A stretch of 5,143 nt of DNA from Burkholderiaceae bacterium (GTDB lineage: Bacteria; Pseudomonadota; Gammaproteobacteria; Burkholderiales; Burkholderiaceae_C), in NCBI GenBank assembly GCA_013693755.1, contig CP059256.1:2118675-2123817 (forward strand), in the 5' to 3' direction. The notes beneath the pieces are model-generated. The model did no database searches, had not been told where the DNA came from, and saw only the letters and a program-made list of their open reading frames with translations. Made by a program: the position numbers and the translations under genes. Positions 1-5,143 of the stretch are shown piece by piece. How positions within the stretch are numbered: position 1 is the stretch's first letter; each line of letters begins with the position of its first letter.

Positions 1-222
1 ACCCACATCCTCGCCAGCGACGCGCACTCCACCGGCCGCCGGGTGCCGCGCCTGGCCGAAGCGCGTGAGCGTGCGGCGACTTTGCTGGGTGCGGAGGAGG
101 CCGACCGGCTGGTGATGGATCGGCCTCAGTCGATACTGGATGACCATCCGCCTTCCATGGTGCCGCAGCCGCCGGGTCGTCCGCAGCCTCGACGCTGGCT
201 CTCGCGGTTGCGGTGGCGCTGA
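1..222 (+). CDS. PHP-type tyrosine phosphatase (CpsB/CapC/YwqE class), C-terminal fragment
   Basis: Frame 1 is open from the window edge to a TGA at 220-222, giving the last 73 residues of a protein whose start lies outside. The fragment opens with a THILASDAHS segment followed by RRVPRLAEARERAATLLG. The (A/S)SDAH-x-T/S-x-R-x-P-x-L-x-EA pattern is the C-terminal metal-binding signature of CpsB/YwqE phosphatases. These are PHP-fold, manganese-dependent enzymes that remove phosphate from the tyrosine cluster of BY-kinases controlling capsule or exopolysaccharide export. In this family the Asp and His of SDAH bind metal. The final 22 or so residues (from SMVPQPP) are Pro- and Arg-rich and look like a variable tail. 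The gene converges on the DoxX gene with only 26 bp between stops, so it is a neighbour and not a member of the metal operon. The family call is fairly safe, but the substrate is not visible here. Confidence 0.8.
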   Translation, partial: THILASDAHSTGRRVPRLAEARERAATLLGAEEADRLVMDRPQSILDDHPPSMVPQPPGRPQPRRWLSRLRWR

Positions 223-234
223 CCTCGTGGCGAT

Positions 235-272
235 TCACCGAGCTTGGGTCACGGGTCGGTTGGGTTCGGTGA
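235..272. repeat. Inverted repeat between convergent genes, possible weak terminator
   Basis: TCACCGA at 235-241 is the exact reverse complement of TCGGTGA at 266-272. A few wobble pairs can extend the stem inward. It spans the gap between the phosphatase stop and the DoxX stop and runs into the last DoxX codons. Neither side carries a T-run and the loop is long (24 nt). A role in ending the two converging transcripts is therefore only a guess. Confidence 0.25.
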
Positions 273-730
273 CGAAGCGCGCAGGCGCGGCGAGACCCAC
301 TGGTGGTCGAGGGACCATGCTTGCGGACCGAACACCGCCAACGTTGCCAGCAACACACCCCAGGTGACATGTTGCTGGAGCGCAGCGGGTGCCATATCGG
401 GCAGGCTGATGACCGCCACGACATTGATCACACTCAGCCCCAAAGCGGCGAAGCGACCGCCGAGGCCGAACAACAGCAGGATGGGCAGCACCAGTTCGCC
501 CGCCGTACCCATCAGCGCAGCGGCAGCAGGGGGAGCACGGGCACGTGATACTCCTCGGTGAACAGGGCCAAGGTGGTGTCCCAATCGCGCACCTTGGTCA
601 GGCCGGACAAAAAGAATCCCTCGGCCACATAGGCGCGCGCAAGCAGTGCGGCCATTGGTTGCAGGTGGTCCAGCGTGCGCGAGACGGGCGCCCATGAGCG
701 GGCGCCAAGGCGGATCAAGGGCAGGATCAT
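249..730 (-). pseudogene. DoxX-family membrane protein, frame broken by one base (last gene of the buf operon)
   Basis: The start chosen is ATG at 730-728, 19 nt after the bufC stop, because GGGAGG sits 7 nt upstream of it. The first frame runs MILPLIRLG through ARAYVAEGFFLSGLTKVRDW to YHVPVLP and then stops early (TGA at 514-512). The family-like continuation, AALMGTAGELVLP, FGLGGRFAALGLSVINVVAVI, then HVTWGVLLATLAVFGPQAWSLD, is in another frame ending at 249. Adding one G to the G5 run at 529-533 joins them as LPPAAAALMG. This gives about 160 residues, normal for DoxX, with three to four hydrophobic helices. DoxX-type proteins close many DUF2282-DUF692-DUF2063 operons (GigT in the Cupriavidus gig cluster) and are thought to act in membrane redox or electron transfer. 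The break could be a sequencing error, a true lesion or a phase-variable run. Note the TGATG overlap at 514-510, which could allow a restart. Confidence 0.8.
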
Positions 731-749
731 GGCAGGGCCTCCCGATGCG

Positions 750-1583
750 TTAGCGGGTTGTGGGGTGGGTCGATGCATGTTCCGCGTCATGCAGTGGAGC
801 GACGCCGAGGAGCCAGCCCTCGGTGATGCCATCGGCCATCCAGCCGGTCATGGTGCCGGTTTCATTGCCCAATGGGGAAGCATCGAGCATGGCTTGCAAG
901 CTCCCGCCACCCAGGGCGACCCGCAGCCACTGCGCGTGTTCAGGCGGAAGACTGCGCAACTCGGCCCGCATGCCGCGTCTCCAGACCAACGCGCATTCGC
1001 CGGCTCCGGCGCGGAGCCGCTCGGCCGCTGTGCCCAGGTCCGGCGGGTCGGATTGATGGGCCCGGATCAGTGTGACGACCGGCCATCGGCTGGCGATGAG
1101 CGTGGTACCCGGGGCCAGCCGTGCTCGAAGGGTGGCCGGCTCACGCGAGGCCAACAATGCAAAGCTCCGGGGATCGGCGTGGGCGTTCTCAGCCCGTTCG
1201 GTTTGGTGCAGAGTCCATTCGACGCGGGCCACATCCGCGATATATGGCGCATCGGCGAGCTGAGGGTCGCTTTCGATGAACGCCGGCACGTCGCTGCCCC
1301 ATTGTGCGAGGTCGCCGAACTGCGGTGGCCTCTGGTGCCACATGGTACGCGCCAGCGCGTCGAAGCTCGGGGTGCCGAGCATTTGGCGCAGCACAGGGTA
1401 AATCGCCTGCAGAGCGCGCTGCGCGGTGGCACGGCCGTTGTTCCGGTAGGCCGCGAGCCCTGCTTGCCATGGCGAACTCAGGAGTCCGTCGAGCACCGTG
1501 ACGCCGTGCTCGTCAAGTCCACGGTCGAGGATGGCCACCACGAGCGCGGCTTGCTGTTGTTCGAGGGTGGCGTGTGGGCTCAT
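750..1583 (-). CDS. bufC: BufC/HvfC-family DUF2063 protein, partner of the MNIO enzyme
   Basis: This 277-residue protein starts at ATG 1583, overlapping the bufB stop by 4 bp (ATGA), the mark of translational coupling. The N-terminal part carries the DUF2063 pattern: [20 protein letters not shown] at about 45-63, then a helix with [12 protein letters not shown] and a [19 protein letters not shown] segment at 86-104. It continues with a [11 protein letters not shown] helix at 113-123, which in the family contacts the enzyme or substrate. The C-terminal half (about 150-260) is more variable. There is no signal peptide and no membrane segment, so it should be cytoplasmic. In related systems (MbnC, HvfC, BufC) such proteins hold the precursor peptide for the DUF692 oxidase. 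The older label 'putative DNA-binding domain' for DUF2063 is probably misleading. Length and motifs look intact. The family call is firm and the exact role is by analogy. Confidence 0.9.
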   Translation of the reverse strand: MSPHATLEQQQAALVVAILDRGLDEHGVTVLDGLLSSPWQAGLAAYRNNGRATAQRALQAIYPVLRQMLGTPSFDALARTMWHQRPPQFGDLAQWGSDVPAFIESDPQLADAPYIADVARVEWTLHQTERAENAHADPRSFALLASREPATLRARLAPGTTLIASRWPVVTLIRAHQSDPPDLGTAAERLRAGAGECALVWRRGMRAELRSLPPEHAQWLRVALGGGSLQAMLDASPLGNETGTMTGWMADGITEGWLLGVAPLHDAEHASTHPTTR

Positions 1584-2524
1584 GGCAGGCTCGCCGCAGT
1601 TGCGCAGGGCGCATCGCTTGTCTGCAGCGCGCGGGCTGATTGCCTGCGGGCTTGCAGGGCCTCGTCCAGCAGCACCTCCAGGTCAGGCACATCGGTGTCC
1701 CATTCGATGAGGGTCGGCACGGGGCCGAAACGCCGTATGGCATGCCGGTACAAATCCCAGACCGGTGCGATGGCCCGACTGCCGTGGTCGTCGATGAGCA
1801 GAGTGCCCGTGTCGCAGTGGCCGGCGATGTGAATCTCGTCCACGAAGGCTGGCTCGATGGCGTCGAGCCAGGCGATGCAGGCGTCGAACACGTCGGTTGC
1901 GACGGCTGCGCCGCAGCAAAGGCGCTGGTCATTGACGGCGTTGACGTATAGATTGTTGACGTCGACCAGCAAGCGGCAACCGGTTCGCTGCGCCAGGGTA
2001 CACAGGAATTCGGGTTCGCTCATTTCGGCCTCGCGCCAGCGCACATAGGCGGAGAGGTTCTCCACCGCGATGCGCCGGCGCAGCCGATGCTGGGCGCGAT
2101 CGACGTTGATGCGCAACGCGTCAAGAGCGGCGTGGGTGAGCGGTACGGGGAGAAGGTCTGCGGCGTGGAGGATCGTGCTGGTGGGCGATCGGGCAAGACG
2201 GACTCTCGCGTAGCTCGCATGGTCGCTGACGCGTACGGGGTCGATGCGGTTCACGAGGCGCGCGAGAAGCTCCAGATGTTCGTCGTCAAGGCCGCATGCG
2301 CTGCCCAGTGAGAGGCCGACACCGTGCAGACTGACGGGGTACTGCGCGCGCCCGGCCTCCAGCACCGCCAGCGCGGCGCCGCCATCGCCGAAGAAGTTTT
2401 CGGAATGAACTTCGATGAAGTCCAGCGGCGGGCGTTGTTCGAGCAGCGCGGCGTAATGCGGGTGCCGCCAGCCAATACCCACCGGCGCACCGGTGTGAGC
2501 GGTGGTCGTCGAACGGGTCGGCAT
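1580..2524 (-). CDS. bufB: DUF692 multinuclear non-heme iron-dependent oxidative enzyme (MNIO), BufB
   Basis: A 314-residue TIM-barrel enzyme of the DUF692/UPF0276 family. These enzymes use two or three irons and oxygen to rearrange cysteines of a precursor peptide, giving oxazolone/thioamide in methanobactin and thiooxazoles in bufferins. Family landmarks are present in order: [10 protein letters not shown] (37-46), [11 protein letters not shown] (65-75), VSDHASY (99-105), VENLSAY (154-160), [13 protein letters not shown] (186-198), EIHIAGHCD (230-238), DDHG (245-248) and LIEWD (272-276). The His, Glu and Asp residues in these blocks match the conserved metal-site positions, so the enzyme looks active. 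It is cytoplasmic, with no signal peptide. Start ATG 2524 lies 30 nt after bufA; upstream there is only a weak AAGAG. It ends inside the bufC start (ATGA). An unusual stretch at about 199-212, with two adjacent cysteines (203-204), precedes [13 protein letters not shown] and seems longer than in typical DUF692 proteins. The substrate is inferred to be the neighbouring BufA. Confidence 0.93.
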   Translation of the reverse strand: MPTRSTTTAHTGAPVGIGWRHPHYAALLEQRPPLDFIEVHSENFFGDGGAALAVLEAGRAQYPVSLHGVGLSLGSACGLDDEHLELLARLVNRIDPVRVSDHASYARVRLARSPTSTILHAADLLPVPLTHAALDALRINVDRAQHRLRRRIAVENLSAYVRWREAEMSEPEFLCTLAQRTGCRLLVDVNNLYVNAVNDQRLCCGAAVATDVFDACIAWLDAIEPAFVDEIHIAGHCDTGTLLIDDHGSRAIAPVWDLYRHAIRRFGPVPTLIEWDTDVPDLEVLLDEALQARRQSARALQTSDAPCATAASLP

Positions 2525-2554
2525 GGCGGCTGCGCTCTTACGAGGAACTTCGGA

Positions 2555-2833
2555 TCAAGACTTCTTCATGGCCATCTTGGCCTCGTCCATGGTCATGCCC
2601 TTGAGTGACTTGCAGGTTCCGGCAGCGACGTACTTCCACTCGTCTTTGCCGTTGTCGACCTTGGCCTGGCCAGCACAGGAATGGGTGCCAGAGAGGTTGG
2701 CGCAGTCGTTTTGCCCGGCCTTGGCGATGCCGAAGCATTTTTCTTTGGTGGCGTTCTGCGCCAGGGCGGGGCTGGAGGACAAGGCCAGCGACATCAATGA
2801 CGCGGCGGCGGCGAACATGGCTTTCTGGTTCAT
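2555..2833 (-). CDS. bufA: BufA, DUF2282 secreted cysteine-rich peptide (bufferin precursor)
   Basis: A 92-residue precursor. The start ATG 2833 is chosen over upstream in-frame options because AGGAG lies 7 nt before it and a clean Sec signal peptide follows. That signal has MNQK, a hydrophobic stretch rich in Ala and Leu, then SPALA with likely cleavage after residue 25. The mature part carries the DUF2282 signature: [16 protein letters not shown], then HSCAG, then [15 protein letters not shown]. The four cysteines are at 33, 44, 53 and 74. The C-terminal tail is Lys- and Met-rich (residues 80-92). In bufferins the MNIO enzyme turns some core cysteines into thiooxazoles before export, and the product binds copper in the periplasm. 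The homologous first gene of the gig cluster responds to gold and copper. It is first in the operon, with its own likely promoter in the 128-bp gap upstream. Export and modification here are inferred. The family call is strong. Confidence 0.93.
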   Translation of the reverse strand: MNQKAMFAAAASLMSLALSSSPALAQNATKEKCFGIAKAGQNDCANLSGTHSCAGQAKVDNGKDEWKYVAAGTCKSLKGMTMDEAKMAMKKS

Positions 2834-2841
2834 GGAGACAC
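2834..2841 (-). promoter_or_regulatory. Boundary of the bufA start: spacer to the ribosome binding site
   Basis: Read on the minus strand, AGGAG followed by TGTCTCC and ATG fixes the bufA start at 2833. The purine core lies just beyond this spacer, at about 2841-2845. This is the best ribosome binding site in the locus and fits a highly made small peptide. Confidence 0.6.
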
Positions 2842-2921
2842 TCCTGTGATAAGGATTGGGGACGGTGGAACCCGCTGAGCACCGGAAGGCCGGGTGGAGA
2901 TACCCTGCGGGTTGAATGTCT

Positions 2922-2948
2922 GTCGTGGTCGCGGTCAATTCCTTACAC
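2922..2948 (-). promoter_or_regulatory. Candidate ECF-type promoter of the buf operon
   Basis: Read on the minus strand, GTGTAAGGAAT (2948-2938), a 12-nt spacer and CGAC (2925-2922) form an element nearly identical to the one before the TlpA-like gene. It lies just after the TlpA-like stop and leaves a leader of about 80 nt before bufA. GTAA with CGA downstream resembles the SigF promoter of Caulobacter DUF2282 operons (GTAACC-N16-CGAA, recalled from the literature), but the spacing here is 1-2 nt shorter. Two copies in one window are suggestive but do not prove use. Confidence 0.45.
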
Positions 2949-2961
2949 CGCCAAGAGAAAA

Positions 2962-3549
2962 TCACAGCAAGTCGGCGATCCGGTTCCACGCCTCGGCGGG
3001 GATGCGCCCCTGGAACCGCTCGACGAGTTGGCCGTTCTTGTCAATCAACCAGGCACCTGGCAGAACATCGGGTGTGCCCAGCGTGTTGTGAAAGCCGGCG
3101 TCGCCTTTCCAGAGGGTGGGGAATTGCATGGACGCCGGCACCAGCGTGGCCGTCAGGCGCGCGTAGGCCAGGGCATCATCTCGGCGTGCGTCGAAGCTGA
3201 CGGCGACGATGGCGAAAGGTTGATGGAGCCAGCCGGCTACGTTATTTCGCAGTTCGGGCATCAGATCACGGCACACCGCGCAGTCGGTGGCGGTGAAAAT
3301 GACCAGTACCACTTTTCCCCGCAGGTGGGTGAGGTCGACCTTGCGACCATCGAGCGCCGTGCCGCTGAGTTGGGCGGTTGCGGGCGCGGCGGCAGTGACC
3401 GCGACCGATGGCGGCTGGTTCTGCGCTCGCGCGGGGGCCGTGGATGCCAGGGCCGACACCACGATGACGAACAGGCGACAGGCCGTGCCTGCGCGCGTGA
3501 CGAAGCGTGGTGCGGTCATGTTTGGGTGCAAAGGGTTGGCAGGATGCAT
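2962..3549 (-). CDS. Periplasmic TlpA/thioredoxin-like protein with CxxC
   Basis: A 195-residue protein. ATG 3549 is preferred because AGAGG lies 8 nt upstream. A more internal ATG at 3519 has no ribosome site, and one at 3603 would overlap the promoter element. The N-terminus is a Sec signal: basic residues, [12 protein letters not shown], then APARA with cleavage near residue 42. A short Ala/Pro linker leads into a thioredoxin fold of the TlpA/AhpC-TSA type: [20 protein letters not shown] (61-80), [13 protein letters not shown] with C90 and C93, an IVAVSFDAR strand (114-122), a VLPGAWLID segment carrying the likely cis-Pro164, and a C-terminal helix. The usual Trp before the first Cys is replaced by Asp (TDCAVC). 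It likely acts as a periplasmic thiol-disulfide protein. Next to bufA, a role in keeping BufA cysteines reduced or in metal reduction is plausible but inferred. It has its own candidate promoter. Confidence 0.85.
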   Translation of the reverse strand: MHPANPLHPNMTAPRFVTRAGTACRLFVIVVSALASTAPARAQNQPPSVAVTAAAPATAQLSGTALDGRKVDLTHLRGKVVLVIFTATDCAVCRDLMPELRNNVAGWLHQPFAIVAVSFDARRDDALAYARLTATLVPASMQFPTLWKGDAGFHNTLGTPDVLPGAWLIDKNGQLVERFQGRIPAEAWNRIADLL

Positions 3550-3582
3550 GGAAGACGCCTCTGACGCGGTACCTTTCCAATA

Positions 3583-3608
3583 GTCGGCTGATCCCCCATT
3601 CATTACAC
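3583..3608 (-). promoter_or_regulatory. Candidate ECF-type promoter of the TlpA-like gene
   Basis: On the minus strand, GTGTAATGAAT (3608-3598), an 11-nt spacer and CGAC (3586-3583) lie about 33 nt before the ATG of the TlpA-like gene. Ten of eleven bases of the upstream block and all four of the downstream block match the element before bufA. The position is right for a promoter with a short leader. It also covers the leader of the divergent sigma gene. Recognition by the neighbouring sigma factor is an inference. Confidence 0.45.
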
Positions 3609-3609
3609 T
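3604..3609 (+). promoter_or_regulatory. Possible -10 box for a leaderless sigma-factor transcript
   Basis: TACACT (four of six bases match TATAAT) ends 7 nt before the sigma-factor ATG. Initiation here would start at or next to the A of ATG. This would explain why no Shine-Dalgarno sequence is seen. No convincing -35 box is present at 16-18 nt spacing, so support is weak. Confidence 0.2.
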
Positions 3610-3616
3610 CGCCCCG

Positions 3617-4201
3617 ATGGACGCACCTGCAACGCATGATTTCGAGGCAGAACTCGTGGCCCTGCGGGGCTACTTGATGCGGTTTGCGCGGCTGCAGTTG
3701 CGTAACGAAACGTGGGCGGAAGACGCGGTGTCGGAGACCTTGCTCGCGGCGTTGGCCCGGCCCCAGGCGTTTGCGCGGCGCTCGCAGCTCAAGACATGGC
3801 TCATCGGTATCCTTAAGCACAAAATCATCGACGCGCTGCGCGAACGAGGCCGCGAGGTGTGCACCGATGCAATTTCCAGCGATGACCAGGAAGACCCGCT
3901 GTCGCACATGGCCTTCAAGGCCGACGGGCACTTTGCGGAGTTGCCAGCCGACTGGGGCGACCCGGAGACGGATCTGGGAAACCGTCAGTTTCTTGCCGTT
4001 CTCGAGGCGTGTACCGAGCGGCTTCCGCCGGTGCAGGGGCGTCTGTTTCTGATGCGTGAATGGTTGGAGTTTTCCAGCGAAGAGATTTGTAAGCAGTTGG
4101 GCCTGACTCCGACCAACCTCTATGTCCAACTCCATCGCGCGCGGTTGCGGTTGCGCGAGTGTCTCGAGATCAACTGGTTCACTTCGAAACCCGCCGCATG
4201 A
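3617..4201 (+). CDS. ECF-type RNA polymerase sigma factor
   Basis: A 194-residue sigma-70 family protein of ECF architecture. It has region 2 at about 15-80 (LRGYLMRFARLQLRNETWAEDAVSETLL, then the -10 recognition helix SQLKTWLIGILKHKIIDALRER), an acidic linker at about 85-122, and region 4 at about 123-184 with the helix-turn-helix EFSSEEICKQLGL/TNLYVQLHRARLRLR. It has no region 1 or 3, as expected. The ATG at 3617 is the first Met in frame after a stop codon at 3581-3583, but no Shine-Dalgarno sequence precedes it. The stop overlaps the anti-sigma start by 4 bp. It diverges from the TlpA-like gene with 67 bp between, so it probably controls the minus-strand genes. Related DUF2282 operons are known to be under ECF control (SigF in Caulobacter; the gig genes of Cupriavidus). 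The family call is sure, while the regulon is inferred from context and the repeated promoter element. Confidence 0.93.
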   Translation: MDAPATHDFEAELVALRGYLMRFARLQLRNETWAEDAVSETLLAALARPQAFARRSQLKTWLIGILKHKIIDALRERGREVCTDAISSDDQEDPLSHMAFKADGHFAELPADWGDPETDLGNRQFLAVLEACTERLPPVQGRLFLMREWLEFSSEEICKQLGLTPTNLYVQLHRARLRLRECLEINWFTSKPAA

Positions 4202-4425
4202 CGATACCCATCCCCTTCAAGCGAACCTGCCGGGAGGTCGTTGCCCTGGTCGTCGCACGTGAGGACCGCGCGTTGCCGTGGCGCGAACGGCTGGCACTGC
4301 GCATGCACATGGCGATCTGTGCAGCCTGCCCGCGTTTTGAGCGGCAGGTCGTGACCCTGCGCCGCGCCATGGGCGCATGGCGCAATTACACGGCGGCCGG
4401 GGAAGACGGCACGCCGGCCGAGTGA
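4198..4425 (+). CDS. Soluble zinc-binding anti-sigma factor (ZAS family)
   Basis: A 75-residue protein starting at ATG 4198 inside the sigma stop (ATGA overlap), so its synthesis is probably coupled to the sigma factor. An earlier in-frame ATG at 4159 is possible but lies deep in the sigma gene and adds no family sequence. The core LRMHMAICAACPRF gives H37-x3-C41-x2-C44, and Cys11 sits in KRTCREV near the N-terminus. These are the ZAS zinc ligands, at the same residue numbers as in RsrA of Streptomyces. There is no membrane segment and the protein ends soon after the zinc helix, so it is a minimal cytoplasmic anti-sigma domain. Members of this family let go of the sigma factor when the zinc-site thiols are oxidised or take up another metal. 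That would make this the likely sensor of the locus. The trigger (copper, gold, thiol oxidation) cannot be read from the sequence. Confidence 0.88.
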   Translation: MTIPIPFKRTCREVVALVVAREDRALPWRERLALRMHMAICAACPRFERQVVTLRRAMGAWRNYTAAGEDGTPAE

Positions 4426-4457
4426 GAAATCGAGGGGCGTCGAGGGTTCGTTGCGCT

Positions 4458-4481
4458 GAGCGGCCGCTCGTCTGCAGTGCC

Positions 4482-4490
<9 letters not shown>
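4458..4490. terminator. Two inverted repeats between convergent genes, possible bidirectional terminator
   Basis: GAGCGGCCGCTC at 4458-4469 is a perfect 12-bp palindrome. Next to it, CTGCAGT (4472-4478) and ACTGCAG (4484-4490) form a perfect 7-bp stem with a 5-nt loop that contains the ftsY stop codon. They fill the 56-bp gap between the anti-sigma and ftsY ends. Neither has a T-run, so a classic intrinsic terminator is not shown. Confidence 0.3.

Positions 4491-5143
<653 letters not shown>

Noticed and set aside
529..533. Programmed -1 ribosomal frameshift at the C-run of the doxX mRNA
   Set aside because: CUCCCCCUG is not a good X-XXY-YYZ slippery site and no strong downstream stem was seen. 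A base deletion or sequencing error is simpler.
675..1832. Long open frame (385 codons) on the + strand opposite bufC, bufB and the DoxX start
   Set aside because: It resembles no family I know and lies antisense to genes with clear motifs. Long antisense frames are common in high-GC DNA.
2880..2912. Small hairpins in the bufA leader (CACCCGGCC-type stem at 2880-2896 and ACCC/GGGT at 2902-2912), considered as a riboswitch or attenuator
   Set aside because: The stems are short (4-6 bp) and expected by chance at this GC content. No known metal riboswitch pattern or T-run is seen.
2605..3564. Long + strand frame (319 codons) across bufA, the gap and the TlpA-like gene
   Set aside because: It is rich in Arg, Gly and Trp like a shadow frame, and it crosses two well-supported genes and a promoter region on the other strand.
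3266..4135. Minus-strand frame (289 codons) opposite the sigma factor
   Set aside because: It overlaps the sigma gene and the TlpA-like gene in the wrong frame and shows no domain signature.
4159..4197. Upstream ATG at 4159 as the anti-sigma start
   Set aside because: It would lie 43 nt inside the sigma gene, adds 13 residues with no family match, and the ATGA overlap at 4198 places the zinc ligands at the family-typical positions.

Overview
The window comes from a high-GC proteobacterium, most likely a betaproteobacterium of the order Burkholderiales. The main evidence is the FtsY fragment at the right end, whose G-domain wording reads like Burkholderiales FtsY. This placement is from memory of the family and was not tested by a search. 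Coding density is high, and no stretch over 300 bases lacks a gene.

Layout from left to right. Positions 1-222 (+) hold the C-terminal end of a PHP-type tyrosine phosphatase of the CpsB/CapC/YwqE class. Positions 249-2833 (-) hold a compact operon, read right to left: bufA (DUF2282 secreted Cys-rich peptide, 2833-2555), bufB (DUF692 multinuclear non-heme iron oxidase, 2524-1580), bufC (DUF2063 partner, 1583-750, overlapping bufB by 4 bp) and a DoxX-family membrane protein (730-249). The DoxX frame is broken by an apparent one-base deletion in a G5 run at 529-533. Positions 2962-3549 (-) encode a periplasmic TlpA/thioredoxin-like protein with a CxxC. Diverging from it at 3617-4425 (+) are an ECF sigma factor and, overlapping it by 4 bp, a 75-residue soluble zinc anti-sigma factor (ZAS, H-x3-C-x2-C). 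Converging on that pair is the C-terminal NG domain of FtsY (4482-5143, -), cut by the window edge.

The central story is a bufferin-type (also called gig, gold-induced) metal-stress locus. The MNIO enzyme BufB with BufC is expected to modify cysteines of the BufA precursor in the cytoplasm. BufA is then exported by its Sec signal peptide and binds copper or a similar soft metal in the periplasm. DoxX and the TlpA-like protein would serve in the membrane and periplasm. The ECF/ZAS pair is the natural regulator. In support, the two minus-strand units (TlpA-like and bufA) are preceded by nearly the same element, GTGTAAnGAAT-N11/12-CGAC, which resembles an ECF promoter. The phosphatase and ftsY look like unrelated flanking genes.
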